Shown one piece after another: positions 55,027 to 64,000 of a stretch of DNA of 64,000 bases. Within the stretch, counting starts at the first letter, position 1, and each line of letters starts with the position of its first letter. The notes below the pieces were generated by a model. The model worked only from the letters and a program-made list of their open reading frames with translations. It was not told where the DNA came from and searched no databases. Both the position numbers and the translations under genes were made by a program. Source of the DNA: Phycisphaerae bacterium (GTDB taxonomy: Bacteria; Planctomycetota; Phycisphaerae; UBA1845); assembly GCA_029260075.1 (NCBI GenBank), contig JAJDDY010000028.1:113108-177107 (forward strand), read 5' to 3'.

Positions 55027-56421
55027 ATGCGAACGTACGAACGAACAACCTTTCCTCTATCCTCGATCAACGCGGGTGATCGGTGCGCCCGACCAATGCG
55101 CGTGCGGCGTCGCCTCGGGTTCTCACTGCTCGAACTGATGATCGGCCTGTCGATCCTTGGTCTCGGCTTGATCATGCTGGCTACGATTTTTCCCGTGGCG
55201 TGGGGGCGAACGCGTACGCTGGCGGAGTTTACGGTCGAGCAGACGCTGACGGACAATGCCCATGTGATCGTGCAGACGCTGACGCGGGTGTCGCGTCCGC
55301 GTCTTGATGACGAAGACAACGAGCACGGCGCGTCCAGCTTCAACGGCGATTTGGTGGTTAACGAATTCGGTACCCGGTTCGGCGCGTGCGTCGACGGTCG
55401 GCAGCCGGTCTTCAGCGACACACGCGTCCATGCCCTGAATATGGAAAATATTCTGGTGGCTGGCGGCGACCCGGTGACTGAGGATCTTTGGGCGCTTGAG
55501 ATCCAGACGCGTGACGAGTTTGAGGCGGCATTTTTCTCGAAGCAAGTGGCGTTTCATGAGCGACTCTTTCCGCCGATGAACCCTTCGCCCTCCGATCCCA
55601 GCGCGCGAACGCCGGAGGCTGACTTGTGGTTCGATGGACTTGCGTCCCGTCGGTTCTGCTGGGCGGCGTTTCACCGGCTTCGCAAGGCCGTTCCCGTTCC
55701 GCCTCCGAACAATGACCTAGACCGCTCGCTTTCGACGGTCCGCACGTTCGATATGTATTACGTTACGTTGCGTCGTCCGCGACCTTCAGCGAGATATGCA
55801 CAGCAGGAACGGCGGCCCACGCCCAACCCATGCAAGCTGACGGACCGCGCTAAGTCGGCGCCACGGGCCAGGCCACCAAAAGATGATGTGATGTTCCCCG
55901 TCGCTTGGCGGGTTCAGATCTGGTTTCCTGGCGAAGACAAGACCTCGGATTTTCCCGGTATTGTGGCGTGGCGCCGCGATCCTGGTACCGGAAGGCTCAC
56001 CGGTGAAGACACGGGCATTCCCACGGAGATCATGGTCCCGCCGACGACGATGGGCGGCAGCGTTCCGGATAGGGCCATGCTTGTTCAGATGTTTCCCGCC
56101 GGTGCGCGGTTCATCGATGAGGAAAGTGGTCAAGTGTACCGCGTGATCAACCGTCGCATCACCGGTGCGTTTGGCGAGCAGGCTTTCCTCACGCTCGATC
56201 GCGAAGTGGTGAGTGAGGACTTGCAGATTCCGTCGTCCGATCTGCGCTGCGAGAACTGCGATGACGACGAGCTGGACCCCACCGAACGACTTCGCACGGT
56301 GTGGGTTTTCCCACCAGCCGTTGAGCCCGGCCGCGCCATCAACGCACCGCTATCATTCACCGGTTCCCAGCCGGTGGTCGGCATTGCCATCCGCACGATG
56401 AACGTCGGACCGGCGCAGTAG
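55027..56421 (+). CDS. Prepilin-like protein 5, GspI/PilV-like, very long
   Basis: 464 residues from ATG 55027; an ATG at 55096 would give the short leader MRVRRRLG typical of GspI. The signal is GFSLLELMIGLSILGLGLIM, with the pattern of GspI/PilV minor pilins. The C-terminal globular domain, over 400 residues, is much larger than GspI (about 120). It closes the pseudopilin set. There is no secretin, PilM/N/O or prepilin peptidase near. Confidence 0.83.
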   Translation: MRTYERTTFPLSSINAGDRCARPMRVRRRLGFSLLELMIGLSILGLGLIMLATIFPVAWGRTRTLAEFTVEQTLTDNAHVIVQTLTRVSRPRLDDEDNEHGASSFNGDLVVNEFGTRFGACVDGRQPVFSDTRVHALNMENILVAGGDPVTEDLWALEIQTRDEFEAAFFSKQVAFHERLFPPMNPSPSDPSARTPEADLWFDGLASRRFCWAAFHRLRKAVPVPPPNNDLDRSLSTVRTFDMYYVTLRRPRPSARYAQQERRPTPNPCKLTDRAKSAPRARPPKDDVMFPVAWRVQIWFPGEDKTSDFPGIVAWRRDPGTGRLTGEDTGIPTEIMVPPTTMGGSVPDRAMLVQMFPAGARFIDEESGQVYRVINRRITGAFGEQAFLTLDREVVSEDLQIPSSDLRCENCDDDELDPTERLRTVWVFPPAVEPGRAINAPLSFTGSQPVVGIAIRTMNVGPAQ

Positions 56422-56837
56422 TACAGTTGCGTCCCCGTCATGGGGACGAAATCGCCATAGGATCACCGGCTGGAATCCAGTGCCACACTTCCTTGAATAG
56501 GTTCTTGCGTTCCCGAACAATCAGGCTGTTGACTTCACCAGCCGCCGTATACAGAGCCGCCGCCGGACTCTCTAGTGCGTCACTTGGCGCGTGGGCGAAT
56601 TCGCTCTAGTCTTCAAGTACTCAGGTTCGCCGTGACCAGTTCTTTGTTGCGTAGAGCGCGTGCCCGCAAGCGTTCAGATTCTCAGAGCGCGTTCAATAAG
56701 GGTTGCTTCTAACCGAGCCGCGACCGTAAGGAAGCGGTTCTTCGTCTCGCGCACGAAACGCTTCCTTACGGTCGCGGATCGGAAGGGTGCTTCGTAACCA
56801 CGTTCCTAGAGCCCGGTTGTTCATTTTGTAGAGATTC
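56422..56837. repeat. Intergenic block with family C and family A repeats
   Basis: GGATCACCGGCTGGAATCCA plus GTGCCACAC (56460-56488) is family C; AACCGAGCCGCGACCGTAAG and CTTCCTTACGGTCGCGGATC (56718-56789) are arms of a family A hairpin. No gene is supported in this 416-base stretch. Confidence 0.75.
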
Positions 56838-57521
56838 ATGATGCCGACTGAATTACCACATCCATCCACGGACAGTGGACAACCTGCTCAGCCGAATCAG
56901 GGGGACTGCCCGACGCCGCCCGGTTCGTCGAATGCTGATACTCCTATCAGTCCACCACTGGCTCCGCCAACGCAGCCCGGTCAGCTTGGGACGCGCGGGG
57001 AAGGCAAGTCCTGGCCTAGCGTCTTGGGGACTATCGCGATTATCTTCGGCGTGTTGGGGATTCTGGGTGGGATATTTGGACTTTTCGGGCCGGCGATCAT
57101 GCGCGCGGTCAGTTCGGTGATGCCAAAGAACGCCCCGACCGGGCTTGAGGCCTATGACGATTGGTCCGGATGGATGAGGGCGTCCTCCGTTGTTGCTATG
57201 TTGATTGCGGCTTTGCTTCTCGTTGGCGGCATCAGGTTGTACCGGCGGCGCGGGTCGAGTGTGAGGATCATTCGACGGTGGGCTGTCATTAAGATCGTGT
57301 ACGCCATTGGGGCCACGGCGGTGAATTACCAAATACAACAGGAGCAGTTCGAGGCGATGGCGCAAGGAGGCGGCGGGGCGGCGACGCCGGTTCAGATGGC
57401 CGGTGTGATGGCTGCCGTCACAGTAGGTATTTCGGTACTTTGGCTATGTGCGCTGCCGGTGTTTATGTTGATTTGGTTGTCGCGCCGCAAGGTTCGTGAG
57501 GAGTTTGGCGGATGGGGTTGA
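56838..57521 (+). CDS. Membrane protein with proline-rich N-terminus, function unknown
   Basis: 227 residues. The first 60 are hydrophilic and rich in P, Q, S and T (no signal peptide), followed by four hydrophobic segments (about 62-90, 115-135, 150-160 and 187-215), with a final RRKVREEFGGWG tail. I do not recognise a family. The composition, low-complexity N-terminus followed by a membrane core, is common in planctomycetes. It is alone, between repeat blocks. Confidence 0.72.
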   Translation: MMPTELPHPSTDSGQPAQPNQGDCPTPPGSSNADTPISPPLAPPTQPGQLGTRGEGKSWPSVLGTIAIIFGVLGILGGIFGLFGPAIMRAVSSVMPKNAPTGLEAYDDWSGWMRASSVVAMLIAALLLVGGIRLYRRRGSSVRIIRRWAVIKIVYAIGATAVNYQIQQEQFEAMAQGGGGAATPVQMAGVMAAVTVGISVLWLCALPVFMLIWLSRRKVREEFGGWG

Positions 57522-57973
57522 GTCTAGGTGGCTGTCTGGAAAGGGTCTTTCCGCGCTGCGTCCGCAAGGAAGCGGTCCATGTGCCAGGCTTTGTCCCAAA
57601 ACTCGTTTCAAGTACACGAGTTGCTGCAAGACGACACTCTTTTTCCGCGAGAATCGACTCGTTAGCATCGTCGTGGGTGGCTGGCCGGGAGTCTTGGGAC
57701 AAAGCCTAGGGCAAAGAATCGCTCCCTCACGGTCGCGGCTCGGTTCGCAACGCCGCGTGGCCCATCTCTTCCGAGGTGGGGGAGTCGAATCGGGTTTCGA
57801 ATCGACTCCCCACGGCTAATGCCATGGGCCACCCGACCGCGTCCGCATGGGAGCAGTCCATCCGCGAGGCGAAGACCCGCTCCCTCAACGTCGCGGCTCG
57901 GTTCGCGACGGTCCTTTGTATACACGATCACAGAGATGCCAATTCTCGGATAACTTGGCTGGAGCGATGAACG
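57522..57973. repeat. Intergenic repeat block (families A and B, several copies)
   Basis: Family A arms at 57553-57580 (CGTCCGCAAGGAAGCGGTCC), 57721-57753 (CTCCCTCACGGTCGCGGCTC) and 57873-57915; family B at 57754-57834 (GGGGGAGTCGAATCGGGTTT and GAATCGACTCCCCACGGCTA). No gene in this 450-base gap. Confidence 0.78.
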
Positions 57974-59449
57974 ATGCGGTGTAAGCAATGCGAATACCGT
58001 TTGTGGAACTTACCGTCGCGTGTGTGTCCTGAGTGTGGCACTGACTTTCTCCCCAGTGAATTTGAGTTCATCGCCAACAGCGTGGCGTTCCACTGCCCGC
58101 ATTGCCAACAGTCCTACTTCGGCACGGGTGAGAAGGGGCATCTGGTTCCCTACGAATTCGAGTGCGTCTCCTGCCGGCGTTCGATCAATATGGACGAGAT
58201 GGTGCTCATCCCGACGGAAGGTGTGGAGGAGGAGCAAACGAACGTCGACACGATGCCCTGGTTGGAACGCAGCAAGCGGGGTGTGGTCAAGTCATGGTTT
58301 TCGACCGTGCGGCGCGCACTGGTTCAGCCCGGTCGGCTGATACGCACCGTACCGGCGGAGGGATCGACGGCTGCTGCCCTTTGGTTTGCACTGCTGACGA
58401 ACACGTTCATCGCCTTGGTCGCTCTAGGTCCCTTCGTGCTCATTCCTCTCGTCATGGGATTGACATCATCCGGAGCGTCACGGGGTGGGGCGGTGGTCTC
58501 CATGGGGTTCGCGTATTTCGGCGTCGTTGTTGGAGGCGCGACGTTCGCCACTCTTGTGTTCTTGGCCCTCTGGGGGTTCTCGACACATGCGATTCTGCGC
58601 GTTACGGGCAAGACCGAGGGAACGCTCGGACGGACCTTTCAATCGCTCGGGTTCAGCGCGGGTGCGAACGCGGTGAGCGCCGTTCCCTGCATCGGTTTCT
58701 ACTTCGGCTGGATCTGGTGGGTCGTGAGTGCCGTCATCATGGTTCGCGTCGGCCAACAGGTGCGGACGTGGCGGGCGGCATTTGCTGTGGCGTCGTTTCC
58801 GGTCATAGTCATTCTTCTTATCGGTGGGTTGTATGCGTCGTTATTTTACTCCATGTCGTCCGGCGGGGGCGTGTTTGGCACGACGTTCTACATGGTCGGC
58901 CACGATACGCAGAACGTCCTTTCGGGTCTTCAGTTCTACGCCGACGACCACTTGGGCCACGGTCCAGATCATGCCGTTGAACTGTTTGCGGGGGACTACG
59001 TCGCGTCGTGGGATTTCGTGGCTTCGTCGACGGACACGACGGAAGACGACGTGCCGGTTGTCGACATAGACCTGGCCCGCTTCGCAATGCTTCCTCAGAA
59101 TCGTCGGGAGGAGTTGGTCAAGAAGATGTTAGATGCGCTGCCGGTCGAGCTGATCGCGCACCGCTTCGGCGACTTCGTATTTGTCTATCATGGCATCGAT
59201 ATGAACAACTGTGATCCGTGGTTGTGGACGGTGGTGCTGTCGCCTGACCCCGACGTTAACACGGTGGACACGGCGACGGTTGTCGTGGCCGGGCTGTGTA
59301 GCGGGACGGCCATGTCGCTGGCCGGTTCGACGTTCACGACTGCGCTTGCTGAACAGAACAATATTCGCGCGAAGTACAAACTCGCACCGCTGCCCGATTT
59401 GCGGTTCGTTACCCACGCGAAGCCGGTTGTGGCTGGCGGATCGCCGTAG
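57974..59449 (+). CDS. Zinc-ribbon membrane protein with Yip1-like region, function unknown
   Basis: 491 residues. N-terminus MRCKQCEYRLWNL and VCPECGTDF form a two-CxxC ribbon, followed by a second ribbon (HCPHCQQSYFG and CVSCRRS). A Yip1-like membrane core of about six hydrophobic segments (roughly 130-300) follows, and a soluble C-terminal domain (about 310-491) with DDHLGHGPDHAVEL. No known enzyme motif seen. The ribbon is of the same pattern as that of the membrane protein at 14362-15030. Confidence 0.78.
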   Translation: MRCKQCEYRLWNLPSRVCPECGTDFLPSEFEFIANSVAFHCPHCQQSYFGTGEKGHLVPYEFECVSCRRSINMDEMVLIPTEGVEEEQTNVDTMPWLERSKRGVVKSWFSTVRRALVQPGRLIRTVPAEGSTAAALWFALLTNTFIALVALGPFVLIPLVMGLTSSGASRGGAVVSMGFAYFGVVVGGATFATLVFLALWGFSTHAILRVTGKTEGTLGRTFQSLGFSAGANAVSAVPCIGFYFGWIWWVVSAVIMVRVGQQVRTWRAAFAVASFPVIVILLIGGLYASLFYSMSSGGGVFGTTFYMVGHDTQNVLSGLQFYADDHLGHGPDHAVELFAGDYVASWDFVASSTDTTEDDVPVVDIDLARFAMLPQNRREELVKKMLDALPVELIAHRFGDFVFVYHGIDMNNCDPWLWTVVLSPDPDVNTVDTATVVVAGLCSGTAMSLAGSTFTTALAEQNNIRAKYKLAPLPDLRFVTHAKPVVAGGSP

Positions 59450-59508
59450 CGGCGGCTTCTGTCCGATGCACATGGGCTGGGTTTTCGTGAAGCGGGAAAG
59501 ACGCTGAT

Positions 59509-59716
59509 GGGATCACCGGCTGGAAGCCGGTGCCACACAGGAGGCTCGCGCCGACCTGCTGGTCGGCCACAGAGGAGCCTGCGCCGCTGGAGCGTGAATC
59601 CCTTCTCGCTTCCTTGGTCGGTGGAGGCTCGCTCCTTCGTCTGTGCCGTGGGTCGGCCACACAGAAGCCCTCGCTGCTGGAGCGTGAATCCTTTCTCGCT
59701 CCTTCGTCGGTGCCGT
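59509..59716. repeat. Family C unit and two copies of a roughly 60-bp family E unit
   Basis: GGGATCACCGGCTGGAAGCC plus GGTGCCACAC (59509-59538) is family C. Then GTCGGCCACAGAGGAGCCTG ... CTGGAGCGTGAATCCCTTCT (about 59571-59632) and GTCGGCCACACAGAAGCCCT ... CTGGAGCGTGAATCCTTTCT (about 59652-59712) are direct repeats of each other and contain the reverse of the unit near 5090 and 6867. Confidence 0.8.
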
Positions 59717-59771
59717 AGCCATACATGAGGTCCGGCTGCACGCGAAGTGATATTGCTGTAGATTGTTCCGG

Positions 59772-60983
59772 ATGAACGTAACGAATCGGTTCGGACCGGG
59801 ATTTGTCGTGGCGGCTGCGTTCATCGGGCCGGGCACTGTGACGACGGCGACGCTGGCGGGGGCAGGGTTCGGCTATTCGTTGGTGTGGGTGCTGCTCTTC
59901 TCCGTTCTTGCGACTGTGGTTCTTCAGGAGATGTCGGCGCGACTCGGGCTGGTTACGCGGGCGGGGCTCGGTGAGGCGCTTCGCGGGTCGTGGACCCATC
60001 CGTTGGGCCGTGCTGTGGCCGTGCTGTTGGTTGTGTCGGCGATCGCTGTCGGGACGGCTGCCTACCAAACCGGGAACATCACCGGGGCGGCGATGGCCAT
60101 GACATCGCTGACGTCGGTTTCTGCGAAGGTTTGGGCGCCTGCCATCGCGGCGGTGGCCACTGCACTTCTTTGGGTGGGGCATTACAAGATTCTGGAACGG
60201 GCGCTCGTGGCGCTGGTCGCACTGATGAGCGTTGTGTTCGTTGTCTCCGCGATCTACGCACGTCCCGATTTTTCAGCCATGTTTCGTGGTGCGGTACGTC
60301 CGGGGATTCCTCACGGCGCGTGGCCTGCGGTGCTCTCGCTGATCGGGACGACGGTCGTTCCCTACAATCTGTTCCTGCACGCGAGTTCTGTTCGCGAGAA
60401 GTGGTCGTCGGATCTTCCCATGGCGGTCGCACTTCGGCGAGCGCGCATCGATACGGCCGTCGCGGTGGCGTTCGGTGGGGTGGTTACGCTCGCGATTATG
60501 GTTACCGCGGCCGCGTTCTTTCGCCGGGACATGGCGATTAAGAATGCCGCAGACATGGCACTTCAACTCGAGCCGTTGCTCGGTCCGGTTGCGAAGTGGT
60601 TCTTCGCCGGTGGGCTCATGGCGGCCGGTTTGACCAGCGCGATTACCGCCCCGATGGCGGCGGCGTATGCGACGGCCGGGGTGTTGGGTTGGGCGCCTGA
60701 TTTGCGGTCGGCGCGTCTTCGTGGGGTTTGGCTTTCGGTGATACTTGTGGGAGTGGTGTTTGCAGTGTGGGCCGGTCGATCGCCGGTCGAAACCATCGTC
60801 TTTGCGCAGGTCGCCAACGGGCTCATTCTTCCGGTGCTCGCCGTGTTCTTGATCGCGGTTGTTAATCGAAAGGCACTGCTCTCCAATCATACCAACGGCG
60901 CTTTGTCGAACGTGTTGGGTGTGTTCGTGGTCCTCGTAGTAAGCGGGTTGGCGTTGTACAAGTTGGTCGTGAAACTACTGTAA
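59772..60983 (+). CDS. Nramp-family transporter with altered metal-site motifs
   Basis: 403 residues from ATG 59772 (a TTG at 59763 is a weaker alternative). Eleven or so membrane segments with the Nramp pattern. The TM1 motif that is normally DPGN reads GPGT (in FIGPGTVTTATLAG, residues 19-22), and the TM6 motif normally MPH reads VPY (in GTTVVPYNLFLHASS). These residues coordinate Mn2+/Fe2+ in canonical Nramp proteins, so substrate may be different (for example Mg2+ or another ion) or transport lost. No regulatory element was seen upstream. Confidence 0.88.
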   Translation: MNVTNRFGPGFVVAAAFIGPGTVTTATLAGAGFGYSLVWVLLFSVLATVVLQEMSARLGLVTRAGLGEALRGSWTHPLGRAVAVLLVVSAIAVGTAAYQTGNITGAAMAMTSLTSVSAKVWAPAIAAVATALLWVGHYKILERALVALVALMSVVFVVSAIYARPDFSAMFRGAVRPGIPHGAWPAVLSLIGTTVVPYNLFLHASSVREKWSSDLPMAVALRRARIDTAVAVAFGGVVTLAIMVTAAAFFRRDMAIKNAADMALQLEPLLGPVAKWFFAGGLMAAGLTSAITAPMAAAYATAGVLGWAPDLRSARLRGVWLSVILVGVVFAVWAGRSPVETIVFAQVANGLILPVLAVFLIAVVNRKALLSNHTNGALSNVLGVFVVLVVSGLALYKLVVKLL

Positions 60984-61009
60984 TCTAAGGGTAGAGTGAA
61001 GACGTTATG

Positions 61010-61041
61010 GATCACCGGCTGGAAGCCGGTGCCACACTCGA
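61010..61041. repeat. Dispersed repeat family C, full unit
   Basis: GGATCACCGGCTGGAAGCCG followed by GTGCCACACTCG. It lies just after the Nramp-like gene and before the convergent endonuclease IV gene. Confidence 0.8.
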
Positions 61042-61167
61042 GCGCCTGTCGTCTTCGACTTTACCGCACAAGAGGCTCGCACCGGACGGATGCAAGTGCT
61101 GCAAACCCATGAATGATACACCAGACTTCCAGTCGTTCTCAGCAGGGGTGTGAGGGGCTTGCGGCGG

Positions 61168-62031
61168 TTATGTTCGGATCATGGCGCGGAGACGTTTCAG
61201 GTTGACTTTGTCGTAGTCGCTGCCTCGTCCGTCTTTACCTTTGGGTGTTTCGAGGATGAAGGGAACGCCGGAGAAACGCTCGTCGTTGACGAAGTGGACG
61301 AATCCTTGCTTGCCGATTTTTCCTTTTCCGATGTGGTCGTGTCGGTCGACGCGGCTTCCACACTCGCGCTTCGAATCGTTCGTATGAATGCATCGAATGT
61401 TGTCGATGCCGACGTAGCGATCGAGGTCGCTGACCATGGCTTCGTATCCTTCCGCCGTGCGAAAGTCGTAGCCGGCGGCGAAAAGGTGACAGGTGTCGAG
61501 GCAGACGCCGAGTCGCTTCGGTTCGCGCGTTCGTTCGAGGATGTCACCGAGTTGCTCGAAGCGATGACCGATGGCGCTTCCTTGTCCGGCGGTCGATTCG
61601 AGAAGAATCATTGTGCGTGAGTCGGCGCAGCGTCGATGCACTTCGTCGAGGCTTTGCGCGATGCGCTTGATCGCTGCCAAGGGCGTGGCATTCATGGCCG
61701 CACCGGGATGAAAGATCAGGGCTGACACGCCGAGCGCATCACATCGGTCAAGCTCGTCGATCATGGCGAGAATGCTCTTTCGGCGATTGTCGCGGTCTGG
61801 AGACGCGAGGTTGAGCAGGTACGAGGCGTGGGCGACTACGGGTTGGAGGCCGGTGTCGGTGGCTGCGATGCGGTAAGCGTCGATTTGGTCCGTGGTGAGG
61901 GGCGGAGCCTGCCACTGGCGCTGGTTTTTGACGAAAATCTGAAGGCAATCGCAGCCGGCGCGGACGCCGGCGCGAAATGCGTGTTCGAGACCGCCTGCTA
62001 CGGACATGTGGGCACCGAATCGGTGGATCAT
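61168..62031 (-). CDS. nfo: Deoxyribonuclease IV (endonuclease IV)
   Basis: 287 residues from ATG 62031 (MIHRFGAHMSVAGGL); the upstream extension overlaps the rRNA promoter region and is not conserved-looking. Nfo nicks DNA 5' to abasic sites in base-excision repair. Zinc-ligand motifs are in order: GAHMSVAGG, LIFHPGA, LLESTAGQG, LDTCHLFAAGYD, IHTNDSK and DRHDHIGKG. Normal length. It is convergent with the Nramp-like gene and divergent from the 23S rRNA gene. Confidence 0.95.
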   Translation of the reverse strand: MIHRFGAHMSVAGGLEHAFRAGVRAGCDCLQIFVKNQRQWQAPPLTTDQIDAYRIAATDTGLQPVVAHASYLLNLASPDRDNRRKSILAMIDELDRCDALGVSALIFHPGAAMNATPLAAIKRIAQSLDEVHRRCADSRTMILLESTAGQGSAIGHRFEQLGDILERTREPKRLGVCLDTCHLFAAGYDFRTAEGYEAMVSDLDRYVGIDNIRCIHTNDSKRECGSRVDRHDHIGKGKIGKQGFVHFVNDERFSGVPFILETPKGKDGRGSDYDKVNLKRLRAMIRT

Positions 62032-62159
62032 GCTGGGCCTTATCTGGGCGTTGGGACCGAGTATGGGACGAAACTTGCCAGTTTGGCCCTTGTTTTCAGG
62101 TCGTTTCTTCCGAAGTAGTGTATCAGGTTGGGGGGCCAGGAAAATACTGAGAAGGTCAC

Positions 62160-62187
62160 TTGACGGCCCTGCCAGCGGTGGTATCAT
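62160..62187 (+). promoter_or_regulatory. Candidate sigma-70 promoter of the 23S rRNA transcript
   Basis: TTGACG at 62160-62165 and TATCAT at 62182-62187, separated by 16 bases, with AAAATACT upstream that could be part of an UP element. It lies 56 bases before the boxA and about 330 bases before the mature 23S 5' end. Transcription should start near 62194. Confidence 0.7.
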
Positions 62188-62242
62188 GCCCGGCTCGCCA
62201 GTTGAGAAGGCCTGTAACAGGGTTCGATCGGGTTCGGCGGGA

Positions 62243-62255
62243 TGTTCTTTGACAA
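62243..62255 (+). promoter_or_regulatory. boxA antitermination site of the rRNA leader
   Basis: TGTTCTTTGACAA closely matches the bacterial boxA (E. coli TGCTCTTTAACAA), bound by NusB-NusE. Placed in the leader ahead of 23S, it indicates that this 23S gene is transcribed as an rRNA transcript of its own. Confidence 0.8.
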
Positions 62256-62517
62256 GTGAAGATATGGACGCATGTCTGTCGAATAGCGGCGGTCCTTCGG
62301 AAACGAGGGGTCAAAGTCGTTCGGCAGGCAGGGTATGATTGTAATACTCACGAGTTCCAGACGAGTGTTCAGGCCCGTAGCCAACTCTAGGCTACGACGT
62401 CGGAGCATTCGACGAATCTCAAAAAAGCGCTGGAAGTGAATTTGACTAAACGATTGGGTGGCCTCCTCGCTCGGGCGGCGTATTGTTCGAGTGGCGGTGA
62501 CAGCCCCTCATGAGTGT

Positions 62518-64000
<1,483 letters not shown>

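Noticed and set aside
53006..56421. Pseudopilin genes 3 to 5 as a separate operon with its own system
   Set aside because: The repeat block between genes 2 and 3 separates them, but gene types continue the same set and no other components follow; one cluster is simpler.
59735..59771. Manganese riboswitch ahead of the Nramp-like gene
   Set aside because: The short leader shows no conserved yybP-ykoY features and is preceded by dispersed repeats.
62032..62517. tRNA genes in the rRNA leader
   Set aside because: GGTTCGATC at about 62221 resembles a T-loop, but no acceptor stem, D-arm or anticodon arm can be placed around it.

Overview
The window looks like a chromosome segment of a Planctomycetota bacterium, most likely a Phycisphaerae-type lineage; this is inferred from gene content, without any database search. 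The signs are large Cys-rich secreted proteins ending in dockerin-like calcium-loop tails, a PEP-CTERM surface protein, two membrane proteins with the same N-terminal double-CxxC ribbon, very long pseudopilins, and a 23S rRNA gene not preceded by 16S rRNA. GC content is high by eye. Many intergenic gaps are filled with short dispersed palindromic repeats of at least five families.

Layout. 1-5,600: the 3' half of smc, a small coiled-coil gene, prmC-murA, and a small monooxygenase gene. 5,789-10,400: a SAM methyltransferase, then a reverse-strand block of a TetR regulator and paaABCD (phenylacetyl-CoA ring epoxidase), with a near-perfect 20-bp palindrome just upstream of the regulator. 10,900-13,350: two adjacent secreted-protein genes, both frameshifted, the second by a 29-bp tandem duplication. 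13,400-25,300: an iodotyrosine-deiodinase-like nitroreductase, a zinc-ribbon membrane protein, ndk, a UroD-family protein, an S41 protease, uvrA overlapping tail-to-tail with a thioredoxin gene, and an MFS transporter. 25,400-32,400: a translationally coupled Ser/Thr kinase and metallophosphatase, a large TPR/metallopeptidase gene, and a RAYT (REP-associated tyrosine transposase) element with clusters of GGTGTCA repeats, a decayed second RAYT copy and a receiver-domain regulator. The RAYT element seems to have replaced the start of the TPR/peptidase gene. 32,700-42,700: recJ, two giant Cys-rich secreted proteins and a PEP-CTERM protein.

42,900-56,400: a TlpA-like protein, then a type IV pilus / type II secretion-like cluster: PilB/GspE ATPase, PilT ATPase, second PilB/GspE ATPase, PilC/GspF platform protein and five prepilin-like genes. 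The ATPases would power assembly and retraction of a filament built on the platform protein from the pseudopilins. The secretin, prepilin peptidase and alignment proteins are not in the window.

56,800-64,000: two membrane proteins of unknown role, an Nramp-like transporter with altered metal-site motifs, endonuclease IV, and the 5' half of a 23S rRNA gene with its own candidate promoter and boxA antitermination site. Several start codons were moved from the longest open frame to a better-supported internal start; each case is noted.
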